Below are positions 1-7,910 of a DNA stretch of 25,933 nt, piece by piece. Origin of the DNA: Scalindua sp964437425 (GTDB lineage: Bacteria; Planctomycetota; Brocadiia; Brocadiales; Scalinduaceae); NCBI GenBank assembly GCA_964437425.1, contig CAYTGO010000044.1:1-25933 (forward strand), read 5' to 3'. The stretch's first letter is position 1. Every line of letters begins with the position of its first letter. A program made the position numbers and the translations under genes. The notes beneath the pieces were generated by a model. It had not been told where the DNA came from. It saw nothing but the letters and a program-made list of their open reading frames with translations, and searched no databases.

Positions 1-335
1 TAGATAGTATTCATCTGAATGGTCATCCTGAAAAACGATTACCAAACAATATAAATATCAGTATTGAGTATGTCGAGGGAGAGTCAATACTTCTGTTCCT
101 GGATATGAAAGGAATAGCGGTATCTTCCGGTTCTGCATGTACTTCCCGGTCATTAAAATCATCACATGTCTTGAGCTCAATTGGGGTAGAGGATGCGGTA
201 GCTCAGGGTTCAATACTTTTCAGTCTGGGAATAGATAATTCTGAAGCACAAATAGAATATGTACTGGAGACAGTTCCTCCTATCATAAAGAGGTTGAGAG
301 CAATGTCTCCGTTGTATGAAGATAGCCAGGCATGA
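1..335 (+). CDS. Cysteine desulfurase (NifS/IscS family), C-terminal fragment
   Basis: This is the 3' end of a gene whose start lies outside the window; the reading frame begins at base 3 and ends with TGA at 333-335, giving 110 visible codons. The segment carries the mobile active-site loop SSGSACTS, with the catalytic Cys encoded at 138-140, preceded by a NISIEYVEGESILLFLD-type strand. These are hallmarks of the small C-terminal domain of PLP-dependent cysteine desulfurases, which take sulfur from L-cysteine as a Cys persulfide for Fe-S cluster or thio-cofactor assembly. The PLP lysine and large domain are not visible. The Ser-rich loop fits the NifS/IscS (group I) branch better than SufS. 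It converges with the lipoprotein gene on the other strand. Family assignment is secure; the exact role (nif, isc or tRNA thiolation) cannot be told. Confidence 0.93.
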   Translation, partial: DSIHLNGHPEKRLPNNINISIEYVEGESILLFLDMKGIAVSSGSACTSRSLKSSHVLSSIGVEDAVAQGSILFSLGIDNSEAQIEYVLETVPPIIKRLRAMSPLYEDSQA

Positions 336-440
336 AAATTTCTTAGCCACCCCCCCGGACAAGGATTTTCACTGATATAAACTGAAGTCAAAGGCAAAGG
401 AGAGACTTATCTATGGCAATAGGTTCTTCTGAAGCGACTT

Positions 441-1565
441 CTATCTGCCTATTGGCAAGGTGAGTGTCGGCCTTTCGATTTCTATCTTACCCGCTTGAAT
501 AGCAAAAATTTGACTAAAAAGCGCATAGGTTCTTTTTGATTCAACATCCGTGTCATCAATATAAAACCAGTATCCTCGGTACTTAATACTGACAAAGGCG
601 TCAGAGGGTTTATCAGGACTTGATTTGATTTGAAATAAATCACTAAAGAGGTTACTCCAATTAAAAAGAAGTCCATCTTCATATTTGGTAGTTGTTAATT
701 TTCCTCTCCTTACATCCTCTTCAGGTACTGCAACGGATTGTGAAAGTAAATATAATATACCCATAACAGAACGAGTTCTTAGCCTTATAAGGTTTGGGTT
801 GTGATCTACATCATTCATGCGTATGGGATATTCTGTTTTTCCAGATGTCAAACGTAACATTTCTACGAGTTTATGTGTTTCAGGCAACTCTAATGCCTCT
901 TTGGCAAGGCTAAAAACCAGTGTGGATTTACCATCAACAAGCTCGTATTCGACATTAGATAAATTGCGCTTCTGTAGTGTACGCATCAGCTTTGCTACAG
1001 TGAGGAAATCTTTGTACTCAGGGGCAACATCAGGCGTAGGCCCGGAGGCACCCGGGGCATTTCGGATGCTATTAATGTCTTGTATGCATAAGCGAAAAAT
1101 GCGTTCAACACTCCATCCTGAATTGTTCAAGAGCAGAAGGACATCCAGAGAAATTTGTTCGAGCATACTTTTTACAAACTTCTCTCCTTGTAATGGCTGG
1201 TAGGTAATCGTTGGCTTGTCTTCGTATTTTGGAAATAGAGAGAAATTAAACCTGTTACCGACTGGTGTTGCTCCTTCAGAAAATGTATAACTTGCCCCGG
1301 AATCATCAGTTCCCAGGAGCAGTTGGGAATTAATATTGGTAACAGCAAGCATTTTGGGAGAATCATTGTATCGAAGTTTGACTAAGTTCAAAAGATTCTG
1401 TTGATCCTCAATGTTACTAATCACGTTATTGTATTTAAGCCACTCATGTTTCATGGCATTAGGGCCAACGTTGAAACAGCCGATTGTTGTAAATGTAATA
1501 GTAAGAAGCAAAAGTGCTAAAATGTTTGATCTAAATATAAATGAATTGTTCTTGTATCGTATCAT
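441..1565 (-). CDS. Hypothetical outer-envelope lipoprotein
   Basis: The 374-aa product starts with a basic N-terminus, a hydrophobic stretch (about residues 14-28) and a lipobox-like TIGC with Cys30, so it is probably a lipoprotein facing the periplasm. The mature part has no catalytic motif I recognise. Notable conserved-looking segments are the Leu-rich NLLNLVKLRYNDSP near residue 58, a YRGYWFYIDDTD segment near the C-terminus, and the ending TLTLPIGR. I recall similar proteins of unknown function in other Gram-negatives, but cannot name a family. The gene follows the cyclase on the same strand after about 208 bases and lies near an outer-membrane efflux lipoprotein, so a role in the same envelope process is possible but unproven. 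The ATG at 1563-1565 has no strong ribosome-binding site. Confidence 0.8.
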   Translation of the reverse strand: MIRYKNNSFIFRSNILALLLLTITFTTIGCFNVGPNAMKHEWLKYNNVISNIEDQQNLLNLVKLRYNDSPKMLAVTNINSQLLLGTDDSGASYTFSEGATPVGNRFNFSLFPKYEDKPTITYQPLQGEKFVKSMLEQISLDVLLLLNNSGWSVERIFRLCIQDINSIRNAPGASGPTPDVAPEYKDFLTVAKLMRTLQKRNLSNVEYELVDGKSTLVFSLAKEALELPETHKLVEMLRLTSGKTEYPIRMNDVDHNPNLIRLRTRSVMGILYLLSQSVAVPEEDVRRGKLTTTKYEDGLLFNWSNLFSDLFQIKSSPDKPSDAFVSIKYRGYWFYIDDTDVESKRTYALFSQIFAIQAGKIEIERPTLTLPIGR

Positions 1566-1637
1566 AGTATTTAATATTATCAGTGACGTCAGCAGTACAA
1601 ACGCCGTTGGAAATCTAACTTAAAATTAACAACCAAT

Positions 1638-1675
1638 ATATCACATAGCTTGATCGCCAATCAAGTATATGATAT
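1638..1675. repeat. Intergenic hairpin
   Basis: An inverted repeat lies between the cyclase stop and the lipoprotein start. The inner arms CTTGAT and ATCAAG enclose the loop CGCCA, and the stem extends outward through ATATCA/TGATAT with one bulge. On the minus strand it is followed by a moderately T-rich stretch, so it could attenuate or end cyclase transcription. It lacks the GC-rich stem and clean U-run of a good intrinsic terminator. Confidence 0.4.
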
Positions 1676-1688
1676 CCTGGCACTTGAT

Positions 1689-1709
1689 AAAAGAAAGAAA
1701 GAAAGAAAG
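1689..1709. repeat. AAAG tetranucleotide microsatellite
   Basis: About five tandem copies of AAAG/GAAA occur in the intergenic region just downstream (minus strand) of the cyclase gene. The tract is outside any gene I accept, so length changes would not shift a reading frame. Confidence 0.6.
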
Positions 1710-1773
1710 TTTAAAGCCATTACCAACAACGGTACAAGACGCACGCTGGAGGAGATTACAGGCTTCAATGCTG

Positions 1774-3576
1774 CTACCTATTGAATATGCGAACCCCCTT
1801 CCAATTGTTATCCGGTGGAGTTTTTATAAATCCGACACAAGCCTCTTTCAGGCGTATTACTGACATCTCTTCGCGATAAAGCGGTTTAAGTGTGTCCAGA
1901 CGACTTATTGCTCCAGGAAAGTCTCTCTTAAGATAGAGGCAGAAAGCTTCTTCATATCGTTCCTTGTAAAGCCTGATATCTTCCGGAACCTGGTCAATCG
2001 GACCAAGCAACTCGAATATTTCCTCCACTTGAAGCTTACCTTTAACAGCACCACGATCTACGTGACGAAACATGAAAACATCATCGGTTTGTGAAACAAC
2101 AGATGATGCTACGAGGGTCATTGTACCATAAAATTTATTCAATCCCTCCATTCTACTTGCCAGGTTGACATTGTCTCCAAGTACCGTGTAGTTTAGTCTT
2201 GAACTCGCTCCGACATTACCTACGACACCTTCTCCACTGGCTATACCAAAGCGCGTTATAAATTCCGGCTTTCCGGAGTCTCTCCATTCTTTGTTCAGTT
2301 CATTTAGCTTTTGTGCGCAGTTCCATGCAGATCTTACCGCAGACAATGCGTGTTTTGGGTTGTCGATCGGAGCGCCCCAGAACGCCATGATTGCATCTCC
2401 AATGAACTTGTCCACTGTGGCATTCTCTATTCTCAACTCTTCAAGCATGACATTGAAATATTTTTCTAAGTGTAATGTCAACTCCATAGGTGGAGTTTTT
2501 TCAGATATCGATGTAAAGCCTTCTATGTCAGTAAATAGTATGGTAACGTCTGACGATTTCCCTCCAATCCTGGCTGCCTCTCCACGGTCCAGGAGTTGTC
2601 TGACAATGTCTATCGGGACGTACCTGGAGAATGCATCAAGTGCAATTCGCATCCGCTCATTCGCTTCTGCCAGGTGAAGTATTTCAAGGATAGTAGTTTT
2701 AGAACGATTCTGTGGTTTTACGTCGAGGTTGCGTAAGGCCTGCACTTGTTGGACTAGTCCATGAATCGGTTCTGCATATTTTCGTGATAGAACAAGTGCC
2801 ATGATAGCTGCAATTATGCAGGAAAAAGCAGTAATTGCAAGAACGAGTAGAAATTGAAGAGTAACATTTCCTAATACATCTGATGCTGGAATTAGTGTAC
2901 AGATCCAGGAGGGATTCTCTTCTCTGTGTTTCAGTTGTGAGAACATACACCACCAGGTACTTCCATCTGCAGAAATTTTAAATCGTCTACCATCCGGTCG
3001 GCCCGCATTCAGCCAGGATTCAACTGCATATGTAATCTCTTCTATCTCCAGTTCCTTAATATCCCTGAGAAGGTATTTTTCGATTCCATCTGCAGTTACA
3101 AATTTCGGATCTGCAGGTAAGCCGGTTACTTTTCCGTTATCCAGCATGACGAATATCTTGCCATTTGGACTGGGCCTGAATGCAGCACTGAACGCAGAAA
3201 GGTCCTTACTTTTCATGTCAAAGGCAAGTACAAAGGATTGCTTATTCGGTAGAAAAATCCGGATAGAAACAGTAACACCGGGTTCTTTTGTAGTACGGAA
3301 TATATATGGTTGGGTCCATGTAGGAACATATCTATCTTTAGAATCTATTGCGTTCCTGTACCATGGCCTGCTACAGGGATCATATCCAGTATCCTGCATA
3401 TTCTCTTCCAAAAGCTGCAGGTTTTGACTGAACTTCAACCACTTAGATTTTTTTGAGCCCCACTTGCCCGGGTTCACAATGCGATTTTGCCAGATATCTC
3501 CGTTCTTCAGGAACATGTAGCCGTTACCCTCCTCATCACCCGTGTTGATTGAATTCAGGTATGGTAACTGCTCCAT
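1774..3576 (-). CDS. Class III adenylate cyclase with periplasmic sensor domain (N-terminus frameshifted)
   Basis: The 600-aa frame encodes a Cache-like periplasmic sensor (about 1-235, with the typical CSRPWYRNAID segment near 68-78), a transmembrane helix (about 238-263), a HAMP-like linker (264-290) and a class III nucleotide cyclase domain (about 343-525). Metal-binding aspartates are visible in FTDIEGFT (D350) and IGDAIMAF (D394). The adenine-selecting pair K390/D468 and the transition-state residues N471/R475 in LGDNVNLASRME are present, so it should make cAMP from ATP. A helical tail follows (about 530-580). The ATG at 3574-3576 falls inside the sensor domain and has no first membrane helix. 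Upstream, the same frame stays open and coding-like to a stop at 3802-3804 with no ATG, GTG or TTG. The missing N-terminus is in another frame (see 3577-3862). The true gene was probably about 695 codons. Confidence 0.88.
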   Translation of the reverse strand: MEQLPYLNSINTGDEEGNGYMFLKNGDIWQNRIVNPGKWGSKKSKWLKFSQNLQLLEENMQDTGYDPCSRPWYRNAIDSKDRYVPTWTQPYIFRTTKEPGVTVSIRIFLPNKQSFVLAFDMKSKDLSAFSAAFRPSPNGKIFVMLDNGKVTGLPADPKFVTADGIEKYLLRDIKELEIEEITYAVESWLNAGRPDGRRFKISADGSTWWCMFSQLKHREENPSWICTLIPASDVLGNVTLQFLLVLAITAFSCIIAAIMALVLSRKYAEPIHGLVQQVQALRNLDVKPQNRSKTTILEILHLAEANERMRIALDAFSRYVPIDIVRQLLDRGEAARIGGKSSDVTILFTDIEGFTSISEKTPPMELTLHLEKYFNVMLEELRIENATVDKFIGDAIMAFWGAPIDNPKHALSAVRSAWNCAQKLNELNKEWRDSGKPEFITRFGIASGEGVVGNVGASSRLNYTVLGDNVNLASRMEGLNKFYGTMTLVASSVVSQTDDVFMFRHVDRGAVKGKLQVEEIFELLGPIDQVPEDIRLYKERYEEAFCLYLKRDFPGAISRLDTLKPLYREEMSVIRLKEACVGFIKTPPDNNWKGVRIFNR

Positions 3577-3862
3577 AATGGGCAGAAAATAACGATTAAG
3601 GTTTTCCTTATCATTTACATCAAGCAGACCGGTTTCAAATGATCTTTTTGTCTGGTGTAATGTGTTCAGAATGGGTGTGGTGATAGAATTTATTTCTGAC
3701 TGGGTCCGAACGATAGCATTATTAAAGTATGAAACAGATATTTGATTTGCAATTCTATAACCTATGAAAGATAGTAGAAGTAAGGAGCAACGCTGACAGA
3801 ATTAGAATAAGAAGGAGAAAACTATAAAGCAGGCTCCTGCACATAGTGATGGTTTTTCTCAT
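3577..3862 (-). pseudogene. Detached N-terminal segment of the adenylate cyclase (frameshift)
   Basis: An ATG at 3860-3862, preceded by a GGAAAG ribosome-binding site, opens a short frame encoding MRKTITMCRSLLYSFLLL and more hydrophobic residues, the expected first membrane helix. It ends at a TAG at 3755-3757. The cyclase frame itself is open from 3801 downwards, reading LLLLSFIGYRIANQISVSY and continuing without a break into the sensor domain. Reading the two frames together with one base removed somewhere between about 3757 and 3801 gives a normal sensor-cyclase N-terminus. Either the gene carries a real one-base insertion, which would leave it inactive or phase-off, or the sequence has an error here. 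The sequence alone cannot decide. Confidence 0.7.
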
Positions 3863-3900
3863 TGTTGACTTTCCGGCATCTCTATAATACCTGCAATGTC

Positions 3901-3946
3901 TAAGCAAGTAATATAGTGTAAAATACTCCTAAATTACACATGCTTA
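3901..3946. repeat. Two-step hairpin upstream of the cyclase
   Basis: Outer arms TAAGCA (3901-3906) and TGCTTA (3941-3946) and inner arms GTGTAA (3916-3921) and TTACAC (3934-3939) can pair, with an asymmetric internal loop. It lies between the end of the efflux gene and the start of the cyclase N-terminus. It could be an operator-like dyad or a weak 3'-end structure for the efflux transcript. There is no adjacent U-run. Confidence 0.35.
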
Positions 3947-3984
3947 CTTAATGGAGTGCAGTATACTAATTAATTCTTCTTTTT

Positions 3985-5412
3985 TTAAGAAGGCTCTGCC
4001 GTAACAATCTCAGGAGGCCATCCACCACCCAGGGCCTTATAGAGCCGTATTAAATTCTGAATCATGATTCCTTCGCTCTCTACGTATTGATCCTGCTGTT
4101 CATACAGGGATTTTTGCATATCAAGTACATTTTGAAAGTCGGTCAAGCCGCTCGTATATCGAAATTTGACAAGCTCTACAGACTTCTCTGCTTCTATGAC
4201 TGAAATCTGCAGTTTTTCCATACGCTCCCTCTCTCGCTTGTATGATACCAGTGCATTTTCTACATCTTCAAGTGCATCCAATACCTGTTGTTCATAACGG
4301 GCCAGTGCCTGTTCTGTGCGGGCATCTTCTACCTTTATCTGGTTCCTGATCCTTCCTCCAGAAAAGACATTCCATTGCATAGTTGGTCCTAATCCAAAAG
4401 TTGTAACGTTCGATCCAAGATCAGTTGCTTTCAGTGAAAAGGAGCCACTTAAAGAGAAACGCGGATATAGGTCTGCAGTTGCAACGCCTATTAAGGCAGT
4501 TTGGGCAGCTAGTTCCCTCTCTGCTTTGCGGATATCGGGTCGCTGCCGCAGCAGGTTTGCAGGTACACCAATTGAAACTTTTTTTGTCGGGTTAGGAATA
4601 GGTGCGGTCTGCTCTAATTCGGAATGGAGTGCTCCGGGAGGCTTTCCCAGTAAAACACCTAGCCGGTTAACCGCCTGAACAAGCAGCTTTTGCAGGGAAG
4701 GTAAAACAGATTCTGTTCTTGAAAGATTCAACTCTGCCTGCATGACATCAAGAGCAGATGCAAGTCCTGCCTCAACGCGACTCTGTGTGAGCTCAACTGT
4801 TTTACGCTGGGCTTCAATGTTCATTTGAAGGGATTGGATTTGATTCTGAAGTTTACGAACTTCTATGTAATTAGACGCTACCTCGGCAAAGAGCAGGACC
4901 AGTACGTCCCGGTAATCTTCAATTGAAGCTTCAAGGCTGGCGTCTGCAGATTCTACTGAACGGCTGATCCTTCCCCAGAAATCTATTTCCCATGAAGCAT
5001 CTCCTCCAAACTGGGCGGAATCTACTGTTGTTGAGTTGTGTTTAGTGTCGATACTGCTCTTGGTGGCAGCACCTGAGACGTTTACATTTGGTGACCTTTC
5101 GCTCTCCTTAATTCCCCTTACGGCACGTGTCTCAGTAATCTTTGCGTAGGCTTCTCTCAATTTGAGACTACCCTGGCCGGCCCTCTCGATTAAACTGTCA
5201 AGGACGGGATCGTTGAAAACGGTCCACCATGTTTGCAGACTTGCTTCTCCATCAGAGAAGTCATCTGTTATTGCCTGATGCCACGCATCCTGCATTTCCA
5301 GTTTTGGGGTAGAATACTCCGGTCCCACGGTGAGACAACCCTGAAGCAGGAATAGGGCTAGTGCCGATACAGGGATCCATTTCAGAACACAACACTTTTG
5401 AAGGTTTCTCAT
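3985..5412 (-). CDS. Outer-membrane efflux lipoprotein (TolC/NodT family)
   Basis: The product is the outer-membrane channel of a tripartite export system. I place the start at the ATG at 5410-5412 (475 aa) because it gives a clean lipoprotein signal: a short basic start, the hydrophobic ALALFLL and the lipobox LQGC, followed by LTVGPEY, the usual first residues of NodT-type channels. An in-frame ATG 34 codons upstream would bury this signal. The purine stretch GGTGGA sits about 7 bases before the chosen ATG. The body shows the two repeated outer-membrane-efflux domains, with segments such as SWEIDFWGRI, the SALDVMQAELN turn, LLRQRPDIRKAERELAAQTA and YTSGLTDFQNVLDMQKSLYE. No periplasmic adaptor or RND/ABC pump gene is adjacent, so it is an orphan channel here and its substrate is unknown. 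Confidence 0.92.
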   Translation of the reverse strand: MRNLQKCCVLKWIPVSALALFLLQGCLTVGPEYSTPKLEMQDAWHQAITDDFSDGEASLQTWWTVFNDPVLDSLIERAGQGSLKLREAYAKITETRAVRGIKESERSPNVNVSGAATKSSIDTKHNSTTVDSAQFGGDASWEIDFWGRISRSVESADASLEASIEDYRDVLVLLFAEVASNYIEVRKLQNQIQSLQMNIEAQRKTVELTQSRVEAGLASALDVMQAELNLSRTESVLPSLQKLLVQAVNRLGVLLGKPPGALHSELEQTAPIPNPTKKVSIGVPANLLRQRPDIRKAERELAAQTALIGVATADLYPRFSLSGSFSLKATDLGSNVTTFGLGPTMQWNVFSGGRIRNQIKVEDARTEQALARYEQQVLDALEDVENALVSYKRERERMEKLQISVIEAEKSVELVKFRYTSGLTDFQNVLDMQKSLYEQQDQYVESEGIMIQNLIRLYKALGGGWPPEIVTAEPS

Positions 5413-5520
5413 GGGCAGTCCACCAATTAAGAGATATTCAATATAAGCAGGTTCTAGACTGTTCAGTTTACCAGAATCTATCGTCATGGGCAAGTTACGA
5501 GTGGGAAGGCACAAATAAAA

Positions 5521-5636
5521 CCCAAATGATAAAGTTCAAATGCCAAATCAATGCTTCAAGCTTAAGTGATTTAAGCCGTCATTTTTTTGAACTTTTGATT
5601 TTGGATTTCATTCGTCAATTTACAATATTAAATATT
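5521..5636. repeat. Dispersed repeat, copy 1 (inverted relative to the 21.4 kb copy)
   Basis: Bases 5531-5611 match the reverse complement of 21391-21485 almost base for base, including the segments AAAGTTCAAATGCCAAA and TTTTGAACTTTTGATTTTGG. The 21 kb copy has about 14 extra bases near one end. A central dyad around 5560-5575 (AGCTTAA...TTTAAGC) is imperfect here and perfect in the other copy. A shared TACAATATTAAATATT follows at 5621-5636. The repeat lies upstream of the efflux gene, and I see no coding capacity. Confidence 0.75.
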
Positions 5637-5679
5637 AAGTTTTAAAGAGATTGGGTGTCAATGGATAGACGTTTTGTAA

Positions 5680-5721
5680 TCATTTGGTAAAAAAGGCAGC
5701 ATTGCCAAATATACCAAATAC
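5680..5721. repeat. 42-nt hairpin repeat, unit A
   Basis: Outer arms ATTTGGTA (5682-5689) and TACCAAAT (5712-5719) and core GGCA-GCAT-TGCC (5695-5706) form a hairpin in the same 42-nt register as the three units that follow. Its core is G-C/C-G flipped relative to the other units (GGCA/TGCC instead of GCCA/TGGC) but still pairs. Confidence 0.65.
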
Positions 5722-5725
5722 CTCA

Positions 5726-5767
5726 CTATTTGCCGAAAATGCCAACATTGGCATTTTCGGCAAATAG
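5726..5767. repeat. 42-nt hairpin repeat, unit B (perfect palindrome)
   Basis: Twenty-base arms running from CTATTTGCCGAAAATGCCAA into its exact reverse complement are separated only by CA. As a stem-loop it has a fully paired stem; as DNA it could extrude a cruciform. It is the best-paired member of the array. Confidence 0.85.
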
Positions 5768-5812
5768 CGGTCTGTCCTCCTTGTTTTGTTCCAAAAAAGA
5801 AACAGTTTGTAT

Positions 5813-5854
5813 GTATTTAGCGGAAATGCCAGGATTGGCAAATCCGCTAAATAC
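5813..5854. repeat. 42-nt hairpin repeat, unit C
   Basis: Outer arms GTATTTAGCGGA (5813-5824) and TCCGCTAAATAC (5843-5854) pair perfectly. The core TGCCA-GGAT-TGGCA (5827-5840) pairs, with two A/A mismatches between core and outer stem. The outer arm differs from unit B at several positions, and both strands of the stem have changed together. Confidence 0.8.
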
Positions 5855-5858
5855 CTGG

Positions 5859-5900
5859 CTATTTATTCAAAATGCCAGGATTGGCAAAATGGATAAATAG
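5859..5900. repeat. 42-nt hairpin repeat, unit D
   Basis: Outer arms CTATTTATTCA (5859-5869) and TGGATAAATAG (5890-5900) pair with one G-T wobble. The core TGCCA-GGAT-TGGCA (5873-5886) is identical to unit C. Three A/A mismatches separate core and outer stem. It ends 38 bases before the stop codon side of the glycosyltransferase-TPR gene, so the array lies in or just after that gene's 3' end. Confidence 0.75.
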
Positions 5901-5938
5901 CGATCTTTCGTGAGGATTTACTCGCAACTCATACATTT

Positions 5939-7795
5939 TTATTCAAGGGTAGTTGTGCTTGATTGCAGGGTGGGATCTAAATCATAGGCAATCTCAAATG
6001 AGAGTTTAGATAATAGTTCCTGGTTCTGTTTTTTGAGAGCAACCCCAATGTTAATATAAATATTACCTAGGTCGGAGATACTATCAATTGTTAGATTTCT
6101 CGGCAATTTCAAACATTGTATCAATTCATCACAACTTTTTATACAACCTTCAATGTCTTTAAGAGACACATAGATCCTGCTTAATGCGAGGTGGGCTTCC
6201 AACAAATATATATTTAACTTTAATATGTTTAAAAAGCACTCCTTAGCCTTAACATAATCCGGCTCGCTTAAATACAGTGAACCCAGCCTGATCAGTGTTT
6301 CCGGATTGTCCGGTTTTATTTCTAATATTTTATTGTAAATCTCCTTTGCACCGTCATGGTCTCCCTTCTTCTCGTATGTCATGCCCAGGTGGAAAAGAGC
6401 GTCGATATGTCCTGCGTCTTTGCTGATAATTGATTTAAACCTGTTTATAGCCTCGCAGTGCTTATTATCCTTAAAGAAAATGAGACCCTGTTGAAATTGT
6501 TGAATAATATCATCAGGGTAATCACTAAGAATTTTCTTTAAATACAACAAGGCTTTATCTGTCAACATAGACTTTTCATACAACTCGACAATACCGTATA
6601 GATAATCTTTATTTGCAAAATTATATTTTAATCCGTCATTAATGAACTTTTCTGCTAATTCAAGCTTATTCTGCTCTACAAAATATTTTCCGATAGCCAG
6701 ATAGGGCATCCATTTTTTATCACTATTATTTACTGCGTCATTTAATGATCGAATCCCTTCACTCTCATTACCATGTATAAAACTGTTAATTGCCAGGCGT
6801 ACATGTGCGCGCCACTCGTTCCGAGAAGAGAGATAAGGTGTATCCGTAACTCTTGACGGGTCTGACCTTATTGAGTGCAGTAACTCTAAAAACTTATTTG
6901 TTGTATTGAGAAATTCATCATTTCTGTTAAGTTGGAAGTAGATGGAAGAGAGTGTTTCATAGGCATCCAGGTAATCGTGACAAATATCAAGCGCTTTCAA
7001 TGCATATTTTTCCGCATTAGCCAGGTCCTTCTTATTATAAAATGCACTACTTGCAATATTGTATGCAAGAACCCTGTATCGTGAGCTACTGTTATTCAAT
7101 TCATAAAGCCTGACAGCTTCCAGTGCAGACGATAAGCACTCATCATATTCTTTCATTTTGAGATAACAGATGGCGAGGTATTGGTGATTAAGTGGTTTCT
7201 GAGGATCGTTACGAATCTGTTCTTTTAGTAACGTCGAATCTCTAACAAATTTCCCTTCCTTCTCTTCTTCATTCTGATCATAGCCATAATGATACATTTT
7301 AACATTTGCTATTTTCTTCCTGCTTTCAAATGTATCATCATCATGGGAGAGTATTTCATGGACTATGCCTTTGAAGTGCAGGCCAAGATGGTTCTTGAAC
7401 ATCCTTGCCATACCGGCAACAGGTATGATTTCACCATCACAGGTTTTGCGGCTTAATTGTAGAAAAAGTATATTTGCGTCCTTGTCTTTGATAGATTCTT
7501 TAAGCTTGTGGGCGTCCTCTTTTTCAATCTCCTCATCAGCATCAAGGAAAATAATCCAGTCACATGTTGCATACTTTATTGAAAGGTTCCTTGCCTTACT
7601 AAAACTATTCTCCCAGGGATGAAAGTATACCCTGGCACCAAATCTTTCAGCGATCTCAGTAGTCCTGTCAGTTGATCCTGTGTCTACGATGATTATTTCG
7701 TCGACATAATCCTTAACGCTCTGTAAACAGGCGGAAAGATTTTTTTCCTCATTTTTAACAATCATACAGAGCGACAGAGTTGGATTATAGTCCAT
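5939..7795 (-). CDS. Family 2 glycosyltransferase fused to TPR repeats
   Basis: The 618-aa protein opens with a GT-A fold glycosyltransferase (about 1-200): LSLCMIVKNEEKNLSACL, then IIIVDTGSTDRTTEIA, and the nucleotide-sugar metal motif FLDADEEI with the DAD at 85-87. A region with MARMFKNHLGLHFKGIVHE follows and is typical of the branch that carries C-terminal TPRs. From about residue 205 to the end, helix-turn-helix repeats fit tetratricopeptide units, the clearest being HLGMTYEKKGDHDGAKEIY and LGSLYLSEPDYVKAKECF. Such enzymes transfer sugar to a protein or glycan acceptor held by the TPR arm; donor and acceptor are unknown. There is no signal peptide, so it is cytoplasmic. It is the last gene of the glycan locus, and hairpins A-D lie just downstream of its stop. 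Confidence 0.9.
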   Translation of the reverse strand: MDYNPTLSLCMIVKNEEKNLSACLQSVKDYVDEIIIVDTGSTDRTTEIAERFGARVYFHPWENSFSKARNLSIKYATCDWIIFLDADEEIEKEDAHKLKESIKDKDANILFLQLSRKTCDGEIIPVAGMARMFKNHLGLHFKGIVHEILSHDDDTFESRKKIANVKMYHYGYDQNEEEKEGKFVRDSTLLKEQIRNDPQKPLNHQYLAICYLKMKEYDECLSSALEAVRLYELNNSSSRYRVLAYNIASSAFYNKKDLANAEKYALKALDICHDYLDAYETLSSIYFQLNRNDEFLNTTNKFLELLHSIRSDPSRVTDTPYLSSRNEWRAHVRLAINSFIHGNESEGIRSLNDAVNNSDKKWMPYLAIGKYFVEQNKLELAEKFINDGLKYNFANKDYLYGIVELYEKSMLTDKALLYLKKILSDYPDDIIQQFQQGLIFFKDNKHCEAINRFKSIISKDAGHIDALFHLGMTYEKKGDHDGAKEIYNKILEIKPDNPETLIRLGSLYLSEPDYVKAKECFLNILKLNIYLLEAHLALSRIYVSLKDIEGCIKSCDELIQCLKLPRNLTIDSISDLGNIYINIGVALKKQNQELLSKLSFEIAYDLDPTLQSSTTTLE

Positions 7796-7910
7796 AATTT
7801 TTAGGGGAAAAATTTATCGTAATGACATTGACACAAGGCAGGAAGCCTGTGGCCTCAATAATGTACAATATAAAAGCTCTTAATAAAGAGTAGGGTTTAA
7901 GACTAACCGT

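Noticed and set aside
415..456. Inverted repeat GGCAATAGG / CCTATTGGC between the convergent cysteine desulfurase and lipoprotein genes, as a bidirectional terminator
   Set aside because: The arms have one mismatch, the loop is long, half the structure lies in the coding end of the lipoprotein gene, and there is no U-run.
5413..5514. A longer N-terminus of the efflux protein starting 34 codons upstream
   Set aside because: It would place 34 residues in front of a textbook lipoprotein signal; the ATG at 5410-5412 gives a normal signal peptide.
5680..5900. CRISPR array
   Set aside because: The units are palindromes of varying sequence with spacings of 4 to 45 bases. There are no constant repeats with uniform spacers and no cas genes.
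7796..7910. Regulatory element between the two glycosyltransferase genes
   Set aside because: No convincing dyad, promoter or repeat is visible in these 115 bases.
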